DNA from: Myxococcales bacterium UBA1203
Lineage (GTDB): Bacteria > Myxococcota > Myxococcia > Myxococcales > UBA5297
Assembly: GCA_002309695.1 (NCBI GenBank)
Contig: DBXV01000004.1
Location: 139,775-184,386 of the forward strand
DNA: 44,612 nt
Reading direction: 5' to 3'
The notes beneath the pieces are model-generated. The model ran no database searches, was not told the DNA's origin, and saw only the letters and a program-made list of their open reading frames with translations. Position numbers and translations under genes: made by a program. How positions within the stretch are numbered: the stretch's first letter is position 1; each line of letters starts with the position of its first letter. Positions 6,975-14,847 of the stretch are shown piece by piece.

Positions 6975-9900
6975 ATGAATGCTACGTCCGACTCGCACCC
7001 CCTGAATGAAATCTGCACCCTCGGTCTCGACATCGGGTCCACAACCGCCAAAGCAGTCCTTCGCGCCGCTGACGGTTCCATTCTGGACGCCATCTATCAG
7101 CGCCACGGTGCCGCCGTCCGCCAGACGCTGGCGACAATTCTTGGACAGCTGTCCAAGCGTCATCCGAACCTGAAAGTCCGCGGGGCGATTACCGGGTCAG
7201 GCGCTCTGGCCATTTCCTCGGTCATCGGCCTGCCCTTCCTTCAGGAGGTCATGGCCTGCGCGCGGGCGCTGATGGCGCTGGCTCCCGAGACGGACGTGGC
7301 CATCGAGCTGGGCGGCGAGGACGCCAAAATTCTCTGCCTCAGCCAGGGCATGGAGCTGCGCATGAACGAGACGTGCGCGGGCGGAACGGGCGCCTTCATC
7401 GACCAGATGGCCAGCCTGCTCCAGACGGACGCGGCGGGCCTGAACACGCTGGCGGCCGGGCACACCACGCTCTACCCCATCGCCTCCCGCTGCGGCGTGT
7501 TTGCCAAGACCGACATTGTGCCGCTCATCAACGAGGGCGCCCGGCGCGAGGACATTGCCGCCTCCATCTTCCAGGCGGTGGTTGATCAGACGATTGGCGG
7601 GCTCGCCTGCGGCATCTCTCTCAAGGGCAAAATCGCTTTCCTGGGCGGCCCGCTCCACTTCCTGCCCGAGCTGAAAAAGCGCTTCATTGAGACGCTGAAA
7701 CTGCCGCCGGAGGACGTCATCTGCCCGCCCGATGCCCAGTTCACCGTCGCCTACGGCGCCGCCATCGAGGCCGGAAAGGAGGTCATTCCTCTCGAAGCGC
7801 TGGCCGAGCGGGCCCGCAAGAGCGCGGAGGAAAAGCCTCTGGAAGCGCCGCCGCTGCCGCCGTTTTTTGAGACGGATGTCCAGCGTCAGTCTTTTCTGGA
7901 GCGCCACTCGAAAAAGTTCGCCCGCACGCGCGATCTGAAGACCTACCGGGGGAACGCCTATCTGGGCATCGACATCGGCTCCACCACGGTCAAGGCCGTC
8001 CTCATGTCCGAGGAAGGTGAGCTGCTGGACAGCTGGTATCTGCGGAACAAGGGCGCCCCGCTGAACGTGATTCGCCGTTCCCTCATCACCATGCTGGAGG
8101 CGCTGCCCGAAGGCGTGACCGTTCGCCGGACCGCGGCCACGGGCTACGGCGCCGACCTCTGTCAGGTGGCATTCGGCATCGACATTTCCGAGGTGGAGAC
8201 CGTTGCCCACTGCCGCGCCGCCTGCGACATCGTTCCCGATGCCACCTTCGTCATGGACATCGGCGGTCAGGACATGAAGTGCCTCAAGGTGCGCGACAGG
8301 CGCATCGCCGGCATCACGCTCAATGAGGCCTGTTCCGCGGGCTGCGGCGCCTTTCTCGAAAACTTTGCCGAGAGCCTGGGCCTGACGATTCAGGAATTTG
8401 TGCAGAAGGCGCTCATCTCGCGGCGTCCCACCGACCTCGGCAGCCGCTGCACCGTGTTTATGAATTCCAAGGTCAAGCAGGCGCAGAAGGAGGGGGCCAC
8501 CGTCGAGGATATTGCCGCCGGACTCTGCTACTCGGTGGCGCGCAACGCCCTCTACAAGGTGCTGCGCATTCGCGACCCGGCCGAGCTGGGCGACAAAATC
8601 ATCGTTCAAGGCGGCTCCTTCTCCAACGATGCCCTGCTGTGCGCCATGGAGTGGCTGCTGGGGCGTCCGCTGATTCGGCCCGAGATTTCCGGCCTCATGG
8701 GCGCTTACGGCGCGGCGCTTCTTGCCCGGGATGAGATTCACGCCGGCCACCGCCGCGGTCAGGAGGTCCCGCCGTCCAGCCTGATTTCTCTGGAAGCGCT
8801 GAAAAATCTGACCTCCACCTCGAAAACCCAGCGCTGCCACGGCTGCGGCAACAGGTGCCTGCTGACCATCAACCGCTTCTCCGACGGGCGGAGCTTCATC
8901 TCCGGCAACCGCTGCGAAAAGGGCGCGGGCAAGAAGCCCGATCTGACGAACCGGCCGCCCAACCTCTACGCCTGGAAGAACAAGCGGCTGTTCGACTACA
9001 CGCCCCGCTCCCTCGACAAGGCGCCCAGAGGCGAAATCGGCATTCCCCGGGTCCTCAACCAGTTCGAGAACTACCCCTTCTGGTTCACGCTGCTCGACTC
9101 GCTGGGCTTCCGGGTCATCCTCTCGTCGCCGTCCAGCAAGTCGCTGTTCGACAAGGGCCTCTCGTCCATGCCCTCCCAGACGGTGTGCTTCCCGGCCAAG
9201 TTGGCGCACGGCCACATCGCCGACCTGATTGAGCGGGGCGTGAAGAAAATTTTCTATCCCAGCGTCCCCCGTGAGACGAAGGAGCACCCCAGTGCCCGCG
9301 ACTGCTACAACTGTCCTGTCGTCAGCGGCTATCCCGAGGTGATTCGCCTCAACACCAGCGCCTTCCACGAGCCGGGGAACGACATCCAATACATGTCGCC
9401 CTGCGTGAACATGGCCCACCCCAGGTCGCTGGCGAAAATCCTCTCGCCGGTTCTGGACGTTCCCGAGAGCGAGCTGCTGACGGCCATCGAGAAGGCCCGG
9501 CGCGAGCAGGAGCGCTACAAGTCGGAGCTGCGTCTCGAAGGCGAGCGGGCGCTGGCCTGGGTGCGCGACCGCCATGCCCACGGCATCGTCTTCGCCGGCC
9601 GCCCCTACCACGTGGACCCTCTGGTGAATCACGGGCTGGACGAGCTGGTTGTCTCACTGGGCGCCGCGCTCATCAGCGAGGACTCCATCGCCCATCTGCA
9701 GAAGGACATGCCCGACCTGGACATCGTCAATCAGTGGACCTTCCACGCACGCATGTATCGAACGGCCGCGCTGGTGGGACGCCTCGCCAACATCGACTTG
9801 GTGCAGCTGACGAGCTTCGGCTGCGGCGTTGATGCGGTCACAGCCGACGAGGTGCGCCGCATTCTCGACGGCGCCGGCAAGCTGCACACGCTGATTAAAA

Positions 9901-11357
9901 TCGACGAGGGCGTGAATCTGGGGCCAGCGCGCATCCGCGTCCGCTCTCTGATGGCGGCGGTCCGCGGCGGTCAGCTGGGCGGCGACGAAATTCTGGGCAT
10001 CAACGCCTCCGCGCCCAAAAAGCCCGCCGCAGGCACGCAGCCTCAGGAAACGATTCCCGCCTCTGCGCCCGGTGAGCGTGCCGTTCCCGCCACGTATCTG
10101 AAGAACACGCGGCCCAAGGCCATCTTCACCGAGCGCATGAAGCGGACGCACACCATCCTCTGTCCTCAAATGATGCCGCTGCATTTCAGACTCTACGAAG
10201 GGGCGTTCCGCGGGGCCGGCTATCGCTTCGACATGCTCCCCGACGTGGACCGGGACGCCATCGAGATGGGCCTGAAATACGTCCACAACGACTCGTGCTA
10301 CCCGGCGCTGGTTGTCATCGGCCAGCTGCTCAGCGCGCTGAAAAAGGGCGACTACGACCCGGACCACACGGCCATGATTCTCTCGCAGACGTGCGGTCCC
10401 TGCCGGGCGACGAACTACATCCCGCTGCTGCGCAAGGCGCTTTACGAGGCGGGCTATCCCCAGGTGCCCGTGCTCTCGCTGAACAGCGGCAAGGGCGACA
10501 GGCAGCCCGGCTTTGGCTTCACCCCCGACTTTGCCGAGCGGATGCTGCTCGCCGGCCTCTACGGCGACATGCTCATGCGCCTTTCAAACGCCAACCGTCC
10601 CTACGAGGTGAACAAGGGCGAGACCGACGCGCTGGCGCAGACCTGGCTGATTCGCGCCCGGAACAATCTCTCCAACAACACCGTCAGCCTCGACCTCTTC
10701 CGCCGCCAGCTGAAAATGATGGTGAAGGACTTCGACGCGATTCCCAAAGACGGGAAGGTCCGGCCCCGCGTCGGCATCGTCGGCGAGATTCTTCTCAAGT
10801 ACCACCCGGACGCGAACAACCACGCAGTGCGCGTCGTCGAGCAGGAGGGCGGCGAGGCGGTCGTCACCGACTTCAATGACTTCCTCCTCTACTGCCTCAA
10901 CGACGCGATTTTCCTGGGGCAGCACCACGGCGGCAGCATCCGCGACGAAATCGTCAACCGCGTCAGCGTGGGCGTCCTCGAAGGCTTCCGCGATTCGCTG
11001 CGCGAGGCGCTTGTGGGCACCCGCTACATGCCCGTCACCCACGTGGATGAGCTGGAAAAGAAGGCCAGCAAGGTCATCAACACGGGCCTCCAGGCCGGCG
11101 AGGGCTGGCTCCTCACAGCGGACATGCTGGAACTCATCGACAACGGCGCGCCCAACGTCCTCTGCCTCCAGCCGTTTGGCTGCCTGCCGAACCACATCAC
11201 CGGCAAGGGCGTAATTAAGGAAATCAAGCGCCAGCGGCCCAACGCCAACATCGCCGCCATCGACTACGACCCCGGTGCGAGCGAGGCCAATCAGGTGAAC
11301 CGCATCAAGCTGTTCATGTCCGTGGCCCACGAGCGCCTGGCTCAGAGCCTGGCCTGA
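6975..11357 (+). CDS. Giant acyl-CoA dehydratase activase-related protein (two BadF ATPase domains plus HgdB-like region)
   Basis: 1460 residues. Two BadF/BcrA-type ATPase domains occur in tandem: the first has GLDIGSTTAKAV near residue 16 and CAGGTGAF near 133; the second has GIDIGSTTVKAV near 330 and CSAGCGAF near 455. Next comes a Cys cluster CHGCGNRC (about 620), a DUF2229-like region (about 680-1000), and a C-terminal part resembling the dehydratase B/D subunit (TILCPQMMPLHF onward, about 1055-1460) with several Cys suited to iron-sulfur ligation. Smaller relatives hydrolyse ATP to inject an electron into 2-hydroxyacyl-CoA dehydratases; the biochemical role of these giant fusions is not established. 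No separate dehydratase subunits are adjacent. Start chosen at the ATG preceded by GGGAG; an in-frame TTG 78 bp upstream lacks a good site. Confidence 0.9.
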   Translation: MNATSDSHPLNEICTLGLDIGSTTAKAVLRAADGSILDAIYQRHGAAVRQTLATILGQLSKRHPNLKVRGAITGSGALAISSVIGLPFLQEVMACARALMALAPETDVAIELGGEDAKILCLSQGMELRMNETCAGGTGAFIDQMASLLQTDAAGLNTLAAGHTTLYPIASRCGVFAKTDIVPLINEGARREDIAASIFQAVVDQTIGGLACGISLKGKIAFLGGPLHFLPELKKRFIETLKLPPEDVICPPDAQFTVAYGAAIEAGKEVIPLEALAERARKSAEEKPLEAPPLPPFFETDVQRQSFLERHSKKFARTRDLKTYRGNAYLGIDIGSTTVKAVLMSEEGELLDSWYLRNKGAPLNVIRRSLITMLEALPEGVTVRRTAATGYGADLCQVAFGIDISEVETVAHCRAACDIVPDATFVMDIGGQDMKCLKVRDRRIAGITLNEACSAGCGAFLENFAESLGLTIQEFVQKALISRRPTDLGSRCTVFMNSKVKQAQKEGATVEDIAAGLCYSVARNALYKVLRIRDPAELGDKIIVQGGSFSNDALLCAMEWLLGRPLIRPEISGLMGAYGAALLARDEIHAGHRRGQEVPPSSLISLEALKNLTSTSKTQRCHGCGNRCLLTINRFSDGRSFISGNRCEKGAGKKPDLTNRPPNLYAWKNKRLFDYTPRSLDKAPRGEIGIPRVLNQFENYPFWFTLLDSLGFRVILSSPSSKSLFDKGLSSMPSQTVCFPAKLAHGHIADLIERGVKKIFYPSVPRETKEHPSARDCYNCPVVSGYPEVIRLNTSAFHEPGNDIQYMSPCVNMAHPRSLAKILSPVLDVPESELLTAIEKARREQERYKSELRLEGERALAWVRDRHAHGIVFAGRPYHVDPLVNHGLDELVVSLGAALISEDSIAHLQKDMPDLDIVNQWTFHARMYRTAALVGRLANIDLVQLTSFGCGVDAVTADEVRRILDGAGKLHTLIKIDEGVNLGPARIRVRSLMAAVRGGQLGGDEILGINASAPKKPAAGTQPQETIPASAPGERAVPATYLKNTRPKAIFTERMKRTHTILCPQMMPLHFRLYEGAFRGAGYRFDMLPDVDRDAIEMGLKYVHNDSCYPALVVIGQLLSALKKGDYDPDHTAMILSQTCGPCRATNYIPLLRKALYEAGYPQVPVLSLNSGKGDRQPGFGFTPDFAERMLLAGLYGDMLMRLSNANRPYEVNKGETDALAQTWLIRARNNLSNNTVSLDLFRRQLKMMVKDFDAIPKDGKVRPRVGIVGEILLKYHPDANNHAVRVVEQEGGEAVVTDFNDFLLYCLNDAIFLGQHHGGSIRDEIVNRVSVGVLEGFRDSLREALVGTRYMPVTHVDELEKKASKVINTGLQAGEGWLLTADMLELIDNGAPNVLCLQPFGCLPNHITGKGVIKEIKRQRPNANIAAIDYDPGASEANQVNRIKLFMSVAHERLAQSLA

Positions 11358-11388
11358 CGGTCAGCGGAAAAGCCGGTTCAGACACACC

Positions 11389-11426
11389 AAAAAGCCTCTC
11401 TTCCCGTCGAGGGAGAGAGGCTTTTT
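11389..11426. terminator. Bidirectional terminator after the activase gene
   Basis: Stem AGCCTCTC / GAGAGGCT with extra pairing of TTCCC and GGGA, flanked by AAAAA and TTTTT. It serves the convergent genes ending at 11357 and 11458. Confidence 0.85.
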
Positions 11427-11457
11427 CATTTCTGCGGACAGCCACGGAGAGACGCGC

Positions 11458-12351
11458 TCACTGACCTTTTGATTTGGCCTCCTGCTGCTTCTTCCACTCC
11501 TCGTGTCTCTTCCGCTGCTCCTCCAGCTCCTGCGCCTTCTCCTTCTCGCGAATCGCTTTTTTCACCGACGCGTTGCCGATGCCGAAGACGCTTTTGATGA
11601 CGAACGCAGGAATCCACCACCAGCCGATCAGAGGGATAACTGCGGACATCAGCCCCAGAGCCAGACAGCCAACCAATGGCGCTTTGTCCACCCCCATAAA
11701 CGTCAGGCTGCCAAGGAATGACACGCCGAAGGCGGTGACAAAGCTCCCCAGCGCCAGAACGACAGGCGTCCAGTTGCTGAAGAGAACCTCAGCCAGACGC
11801 GCGTCCATTTTTCCCGGGTTTTCCCTGACTGCCTGACGGGCCAGCGCCTTCTGCGTGGTCAGCCATTCCCAGGAACAGCGGCTGGGAACGCGCTCGGAGT
11901 CCTCAATCCGGCGCCACATTTCCCGGTTGGCCTTGGCCACATGCCGGTCCGACGCGTTCAGCCGCTGCTCTTCGCTCATCGCCACGTTGAACGAGTCGGC
12001 CACCTCGTGAAGGGCATCGCCGAGCTGCTTTCCCAAATCTACCGGGCGCGCGGGCCGGGGCTCAGGAGGCGGTCTGGTATCGCCCAGAATCTCGAAGTTC
12101 AGCGCGTCGTCATCCTCATCGGCCGCGACTCCATCTGAATTGGCCTGTCCGGTCTGACCGAGAGCCGCTGAATCCGCCGCCCGCGCCTCGGGCGCAGAAA
12201 CCTCCTGAACGCGCTCTGTCACAGCCAGAGCATCGGCCGACCCGCGAGAATCCGGCGCGTCCATCGTGCCGTCAGAAAAAGACTTCCCGCACGAGGAACA
12301 GCTCCGGTCGGTGTCGAAGCAGGGGCTCTGGCAGTCAGGGCAGATTTTCAT
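11458..12351 (-). CDS. Zinc-ribbon membrane protein of unknown function
   Basis: 297 residues. The N-terminus is a zinc ribbon (CPDC near 4-7 and CSSC near 18-21). An acidic, disordered-looking segment with Pro/Arg follows up to about residue 105. A soluble helical region comes next, then two or three membrane helices at about 190-258 (TPVVLALGSFVTAFGVSFLG, CLALGLMSAVIPLIG, WWWIPAFVIKSVFG). The tail is a strongly charged Lys/Glu/Gln helix (about 265-297). I do not recognise a defined family beyond the ribbon. It stands alone, convergent with the activase gene and divergent from the Na/Pi symporter gene. A GGAGA sequence lies upstream of the ATG. No clear promoter is seen; TTGCGG with 17 nt to GTGCGG is a weak candidate. 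Confidence 0.75.
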   Translation of the reverse strand: MKICPDCQSPCFDTDRSCSSCGKSFSDGTMDAPDSRGSADALAVTERVQEVSAPEARAADSAALGQTGQANSDGVAADEDDDALNFEILGDTRPPPEPRPARPVDLGKQLGDALHEVADSFNVAMSEEQRLNASDRHVAKANREMWRRIEDSERVPSRCSWEWLTTQKALARQAVRENPGKMDARLAEVLFSNWTPVVLALGSFVTAFGVSFLGSLTFMGVDKAPLVGCLALGLMSAVIPLIGWWWIPAFVIKSVFGIGNASVKKAIREKEKAQELEEQRKRHEEWKKQQEAKSKGQ

Positions 12352-12467
12352 GACTCAGTCATTCTCTCCGAAAAGCACGCGGCCGCACGCTCCAAAGGCG
12401 CAAATCCGCAAGCATCAGCAGAGGAAAAATCACAGCGCGCGCACCGCTGAAGCGCCTCCGAGTTTTC

Positions 12468-12496
12468 TGGATTTCACCTCTCGATTCCCCTAGCGG
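12468..12496 (+). promoter_or_regulatory. Predicted leaderless promoter of the Na/Pi symporter gene
   Basis: -10 TAGCGG (12491-12496) followed by GCCGCCCGCC and then the ATG at 12507. The -35 is poor (TGGATT, 17-nt spacer). The distance from -10 to ATG leaves room for only a few leader bases and no Shine-Dalgarno. Confidence 0.4.
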
Positions 12497-12506
12497 GCCG
12501 CCCGCC

Positions 12507-14186
12507 ATGACCAACTTCTTTCAGATTCTGGGCGGACTGGGCGTCTTTCTCTTTGGCCTCCGCCTGATGAGCACCGGCCTTCAGCAGGCGGCCGGCGAGC
12601 AGATGCGCTCCTTCCTGGCCAAAGTCACCAGCAACCGCGTCGCCGGCGTCCTGGTCGGCTGCGGCATCACCTGCCTGATTCAAAGCTCCACGGCCACCAC
12701 CGTCATGGTGGTCTCCTTCGCCAACGCGGGCCTGCTGACGCTCGTCCAGGCGGTGGGTCCCATCATGGGCGCCAACATCGGCACCACCGTCACCGCCTGG
12801 CTGGTGTCGCTCCTGGGCTTCAAGGTGAACATCGCCGCCTTCGCCCTGCCCATCATCGGCGTGGGTTTCCCCCTGTCCTTCTTCTCGTCGGTGAAGACAA
12901 AGCAGTGGTCCAACGTGATGGTGGGCTTCGGCCTGATGTTCATGGGCCTCCAGTTCCTCAAAACGGGCGTTCCCGACATCGGCGCCCACCCGGAGGCCCT
13001 GGAGTTCCTCAAGAACTGGTCCCAATACGGCGTCGTCTCACAGCTCATCTTCATTCTGGCCGCCGCCATCCTCACCGTCATGGTCCAGAGCTCGGCCGCC
13101 ATGATGACCATCACGCTGACGATGACCGCCTCGGGCTGGATCGACTTCCACATCGCCGCAGCCATGGTTCTCGGCGAAAACATCGGCACCACCGTCGCCG
13201 CCAATCTGGCCTCACTGGGCGCCAACAAGGTGGCCAAGCGCGTCGCCCGCATTCACACCATCTTCAACCTCTTCGGCGTGCTGTGGATGCTCCCGCTCCT
13301 GTCCGTGATTCTGGGCGTCATCGATCAGGTCATTCCCGGCGACCCCATCACCGAGCCCATCTCGCGGCCCATGCACCTCGCGGCGCTCCACAGCTTCTTC
13401 AACATCTCCAACACCTTCCTTCTGGTGTGGTTCGTCCCGCAGCTGGCGCGCATCGCCGAAAAGCTGGTGCCGCAGACTGAGGAAGAGGCCGCGGAAATCA
13501 TGCGGCTCAAGCCCCTGCAGCTGGGCATCCTCAACGCGCCCGAGCTCTCGCTCTTCGAGGTGCGCCGCGCGCTGGTTCAGATGGAAGAGCTGGTGGCTCA
13601 GATGTTCGGCCAGCTGTCCGAGGTGCTGACCCATCCCAAATCCAAGCTGGGCAACGTGGTGGAGTCCATCAAGCGGGGCGAGAGCCGGACGGACGAGATG
13701 GAAGAGGAAATCGTCGCCTTCTGCGCCCATCTGGCCGGCAGCGGCAGCTCCCCCGCGCTGGGCGAAGAGGTCACCAAGGCGCTGGACATGGCCAAGTACC
13801 TCGAACGCTGCGGCGACTACTGCATGAACCTCGTGCTGCTGGCTCAGCGCCGCTACGACAAGGGCTACGAGTTCAACGACATGGCCGCCAAGGACCTGGA
13901 CGACATCATCGGGCTCGCGGGCAAGAGCCTGTCGCTGGCGGGCCACGCGCTGGTCCCGGAGAACACGCCGAAAAAGGCCGAGGCGCTCCTCGTGGAAAAG
14001 GAAATCAACAAGCTCCGCGACCGCGCCCGCAAGCGCCACGCGGAATCCATGCAGGCCGGCACGCTGGGCGTCCGGGAGGGCCTCGTGTTCATCGACATGC
14101 TCAACAACATGGAGCGCCTGGGCGACTGCTCGCTGCGCATCGTGGAAATTTCGTCGGAACTGCCCATGGCCGGGAACCGCTCCTGA
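12507..14186 (+). CDS. Na+/phosphate cotransporter with C-terminal PhoU domain
   Basis: 559 residues. The membrane part (about 1-310) contains the two inverted QSS repeats typical of the PNaS family (QSSTATTVMVVSF and QSSAAMMTITLTM), each followed by a glycine-rich segment (GANIGTT, GENIGTT). The C-terminal part (about 340-550) is helical and PhoU-like (LVQMEELVAQMFGQ, MAKYLERCGDYCMNLV, DMLNNMERLGDCSLRIVEI). It should import phosphate with sodium, with the PhoU domain as a regulator. The start MTNFFQILGGLGVFLFGLRLM is the standard family N-terminus. No Shine-Dalgarno precedes the ATG, and the -10-like element ends only 10 bases before it. The next gene follows after 7 bp. Confidence 0.92.
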   Translation: MTNFFQILGGLGVFLFGLRLMSTGLQQAAGEQMRSFLAKVTSNRVAGVLVGCGITCLIQSSTATTVMVVSFANAGLLTLVQAVGPIMGANIGTTVTAWLVSLLGFKVNIAAFALPIIGVGFPLSFFSSVKTKQWSNVMVGFGLMFMGLQFLKTGVPDIGAHPEALEFLKNWSQYGVVSQLIFILAAAILTVMVQSSAAMMTITLTMTASGWIDFHIAAAMVLGENIGTTVAANLASLGANKVAKRVARIHTIFNLFGVLWMLPLLSVILGVIDQVIPGDPITEPISRPMHLAALHSFFNISNTFLLVWFVPQLARIAEKLVPQTEEEAAEIMRLKPLQLGILNAPELSLFEVRRALVQMEELVAQMFGQLSEVLTHPKSKLGNVVESIKRGESRTDEMEEEIVAFCAHLAGSGSSPALGEEVTKALDMAKYLERCGDYCMNLVLLAQRRYDKGYEFNDMAAKDLDDIIGLAGKSLSLAGHALVPENTPKKAEALLVEKEINKLRDRARKRHAESMQAGTLGVREGLVFIDMLNNMERLGDCSLRIVEISSELPMAGNRS

Positions 14187-14193
14187 GGAAAAC

Positions 14194-14679
14194 ATGCCCG
14201 AAAGCGACCGGCCGCAAAGCGCGTCCAGGCCCGACAGACGAAACTGGATCTGGGGCGCCGCCGTCGGCCTTCTCTTTGTGCTGTTCGCGGTCCTGTCCGC
14301 CATCCAGATGGCCAGGGTGAACCGGCTCAGCCGCACGGCCGACGACTACATGACGGTGCAGACGGAGCTTCTGCGCGCCTGTGAAGCCAGCGTCCTGAGG
14401 CTGAAAGACCGAAACGCAGAGAAAGAAGTTCTGCTGGCGGCCGAGGACATTCCGGCGGGGACAGAGCTCCGGCTCGAATCTGTGACTGCCGCCGCGGTGC
14501 CCGCCCGGATTCTGACGGACGCGGCCATTCCCGCCGATTCTCTGCCGAAGCTCGAAGGTGCGAGGACGCTCATTCCCATCACCAGAGGCGAAATTCTTTC
14601 GCGGAACGCCCTGAATTTTCCCTCTGACGGGAAGGCATCCGGGCAGCCGGCTTCGGGAACAAAATCCGACTTTCCCTAG
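14194..14679 (+). CDS. Single-pass membrane protein with SAF (CpaB-like) domain
   Basis: 161 residues. A basic N-terminus is followed by one membrane helix (about 19-39), a short coiled region (about 45-75) and an SAF domain (about 78-145: VLLAAEDIPAGTEL, LEGARTLIPITRGEILSRNAL). This is the beta-clip fold found in CpaB/RcpC pilus-assembly proteins and in antifreeze/FlgA relatives, which bind glycans or peptidoglycan in some cases. No other pilus genes are nearby, so a pilus role is not supported here. It starts 7 bp after the Na/Pi symporter with a GAGGAAAAC site overlapping the intergenic bases, so the two are probably co-transcribed. Confidence 0.75.
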   Translation: MPESDRPQSASRPDRRNWIWGAAVGLLFVLFAVLSAIQMARVNRLSRTADDYMTVQTELLRACEASVLRLKDRNAEKEVLLAAEDIPAGTELRLESVTAAAVPARILTDAAIPADSLPKLEGARTLIPITRGEILSRNALNFPSDGKASGQPASGTKSDFP

Positions 14680-14710
14680 AAGTCCGGCGCGGGGACTCAG
14701 AGGGGGCTTC

Positions 14711-14738
14711 TTGCAGTTCAAAGGTGCGCGTGTAAGGT
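14711..14738 (+). promoter_or_regulatory. Promoter of the YhaM-like gene
   Basis: -35 TTGCAG (14711-14716), 16-nt spacer, -10 TAAGGT (14733-14738), then GCGCCGC and TTTTT. Predicted transcription start near 14745. Confidence 0.6.
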
Positions 14739-14752
14739 GCGCCGCTTTTTCG

Positions 14753-14790
14753 GACGGGAGGCGTCAGACGGCGCTTCCCGTCTTTACTTT
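14753..14790 (+). terminator. Long hairpin with U-rich tail in the YhaM-like leader
   Basis: A 13-bp continuous stem (14753-14765 with 14770-14782; two G-U pairs; loop AGAC) is followed by TTTACTTT. It starts within about 10 nt of the predicted transcription start and ends 57 nt before the ATG. It could act as a very early terminator or as a 5' protective hairpin. Confidence 0.6.
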
Positions 14791-14847
14791 GTCGAGGGCA
14801 GCGGCGGCGAAACGGCTCGCGCGCGGCGCCCTTTTTCCGGAGCAGAC

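Noticed and set aside
7197..9632. 811-codon open frame antisense to the activase gene
   Set aside because: Artefact of high GC3 in the sense gene; no domain, signal or start site.
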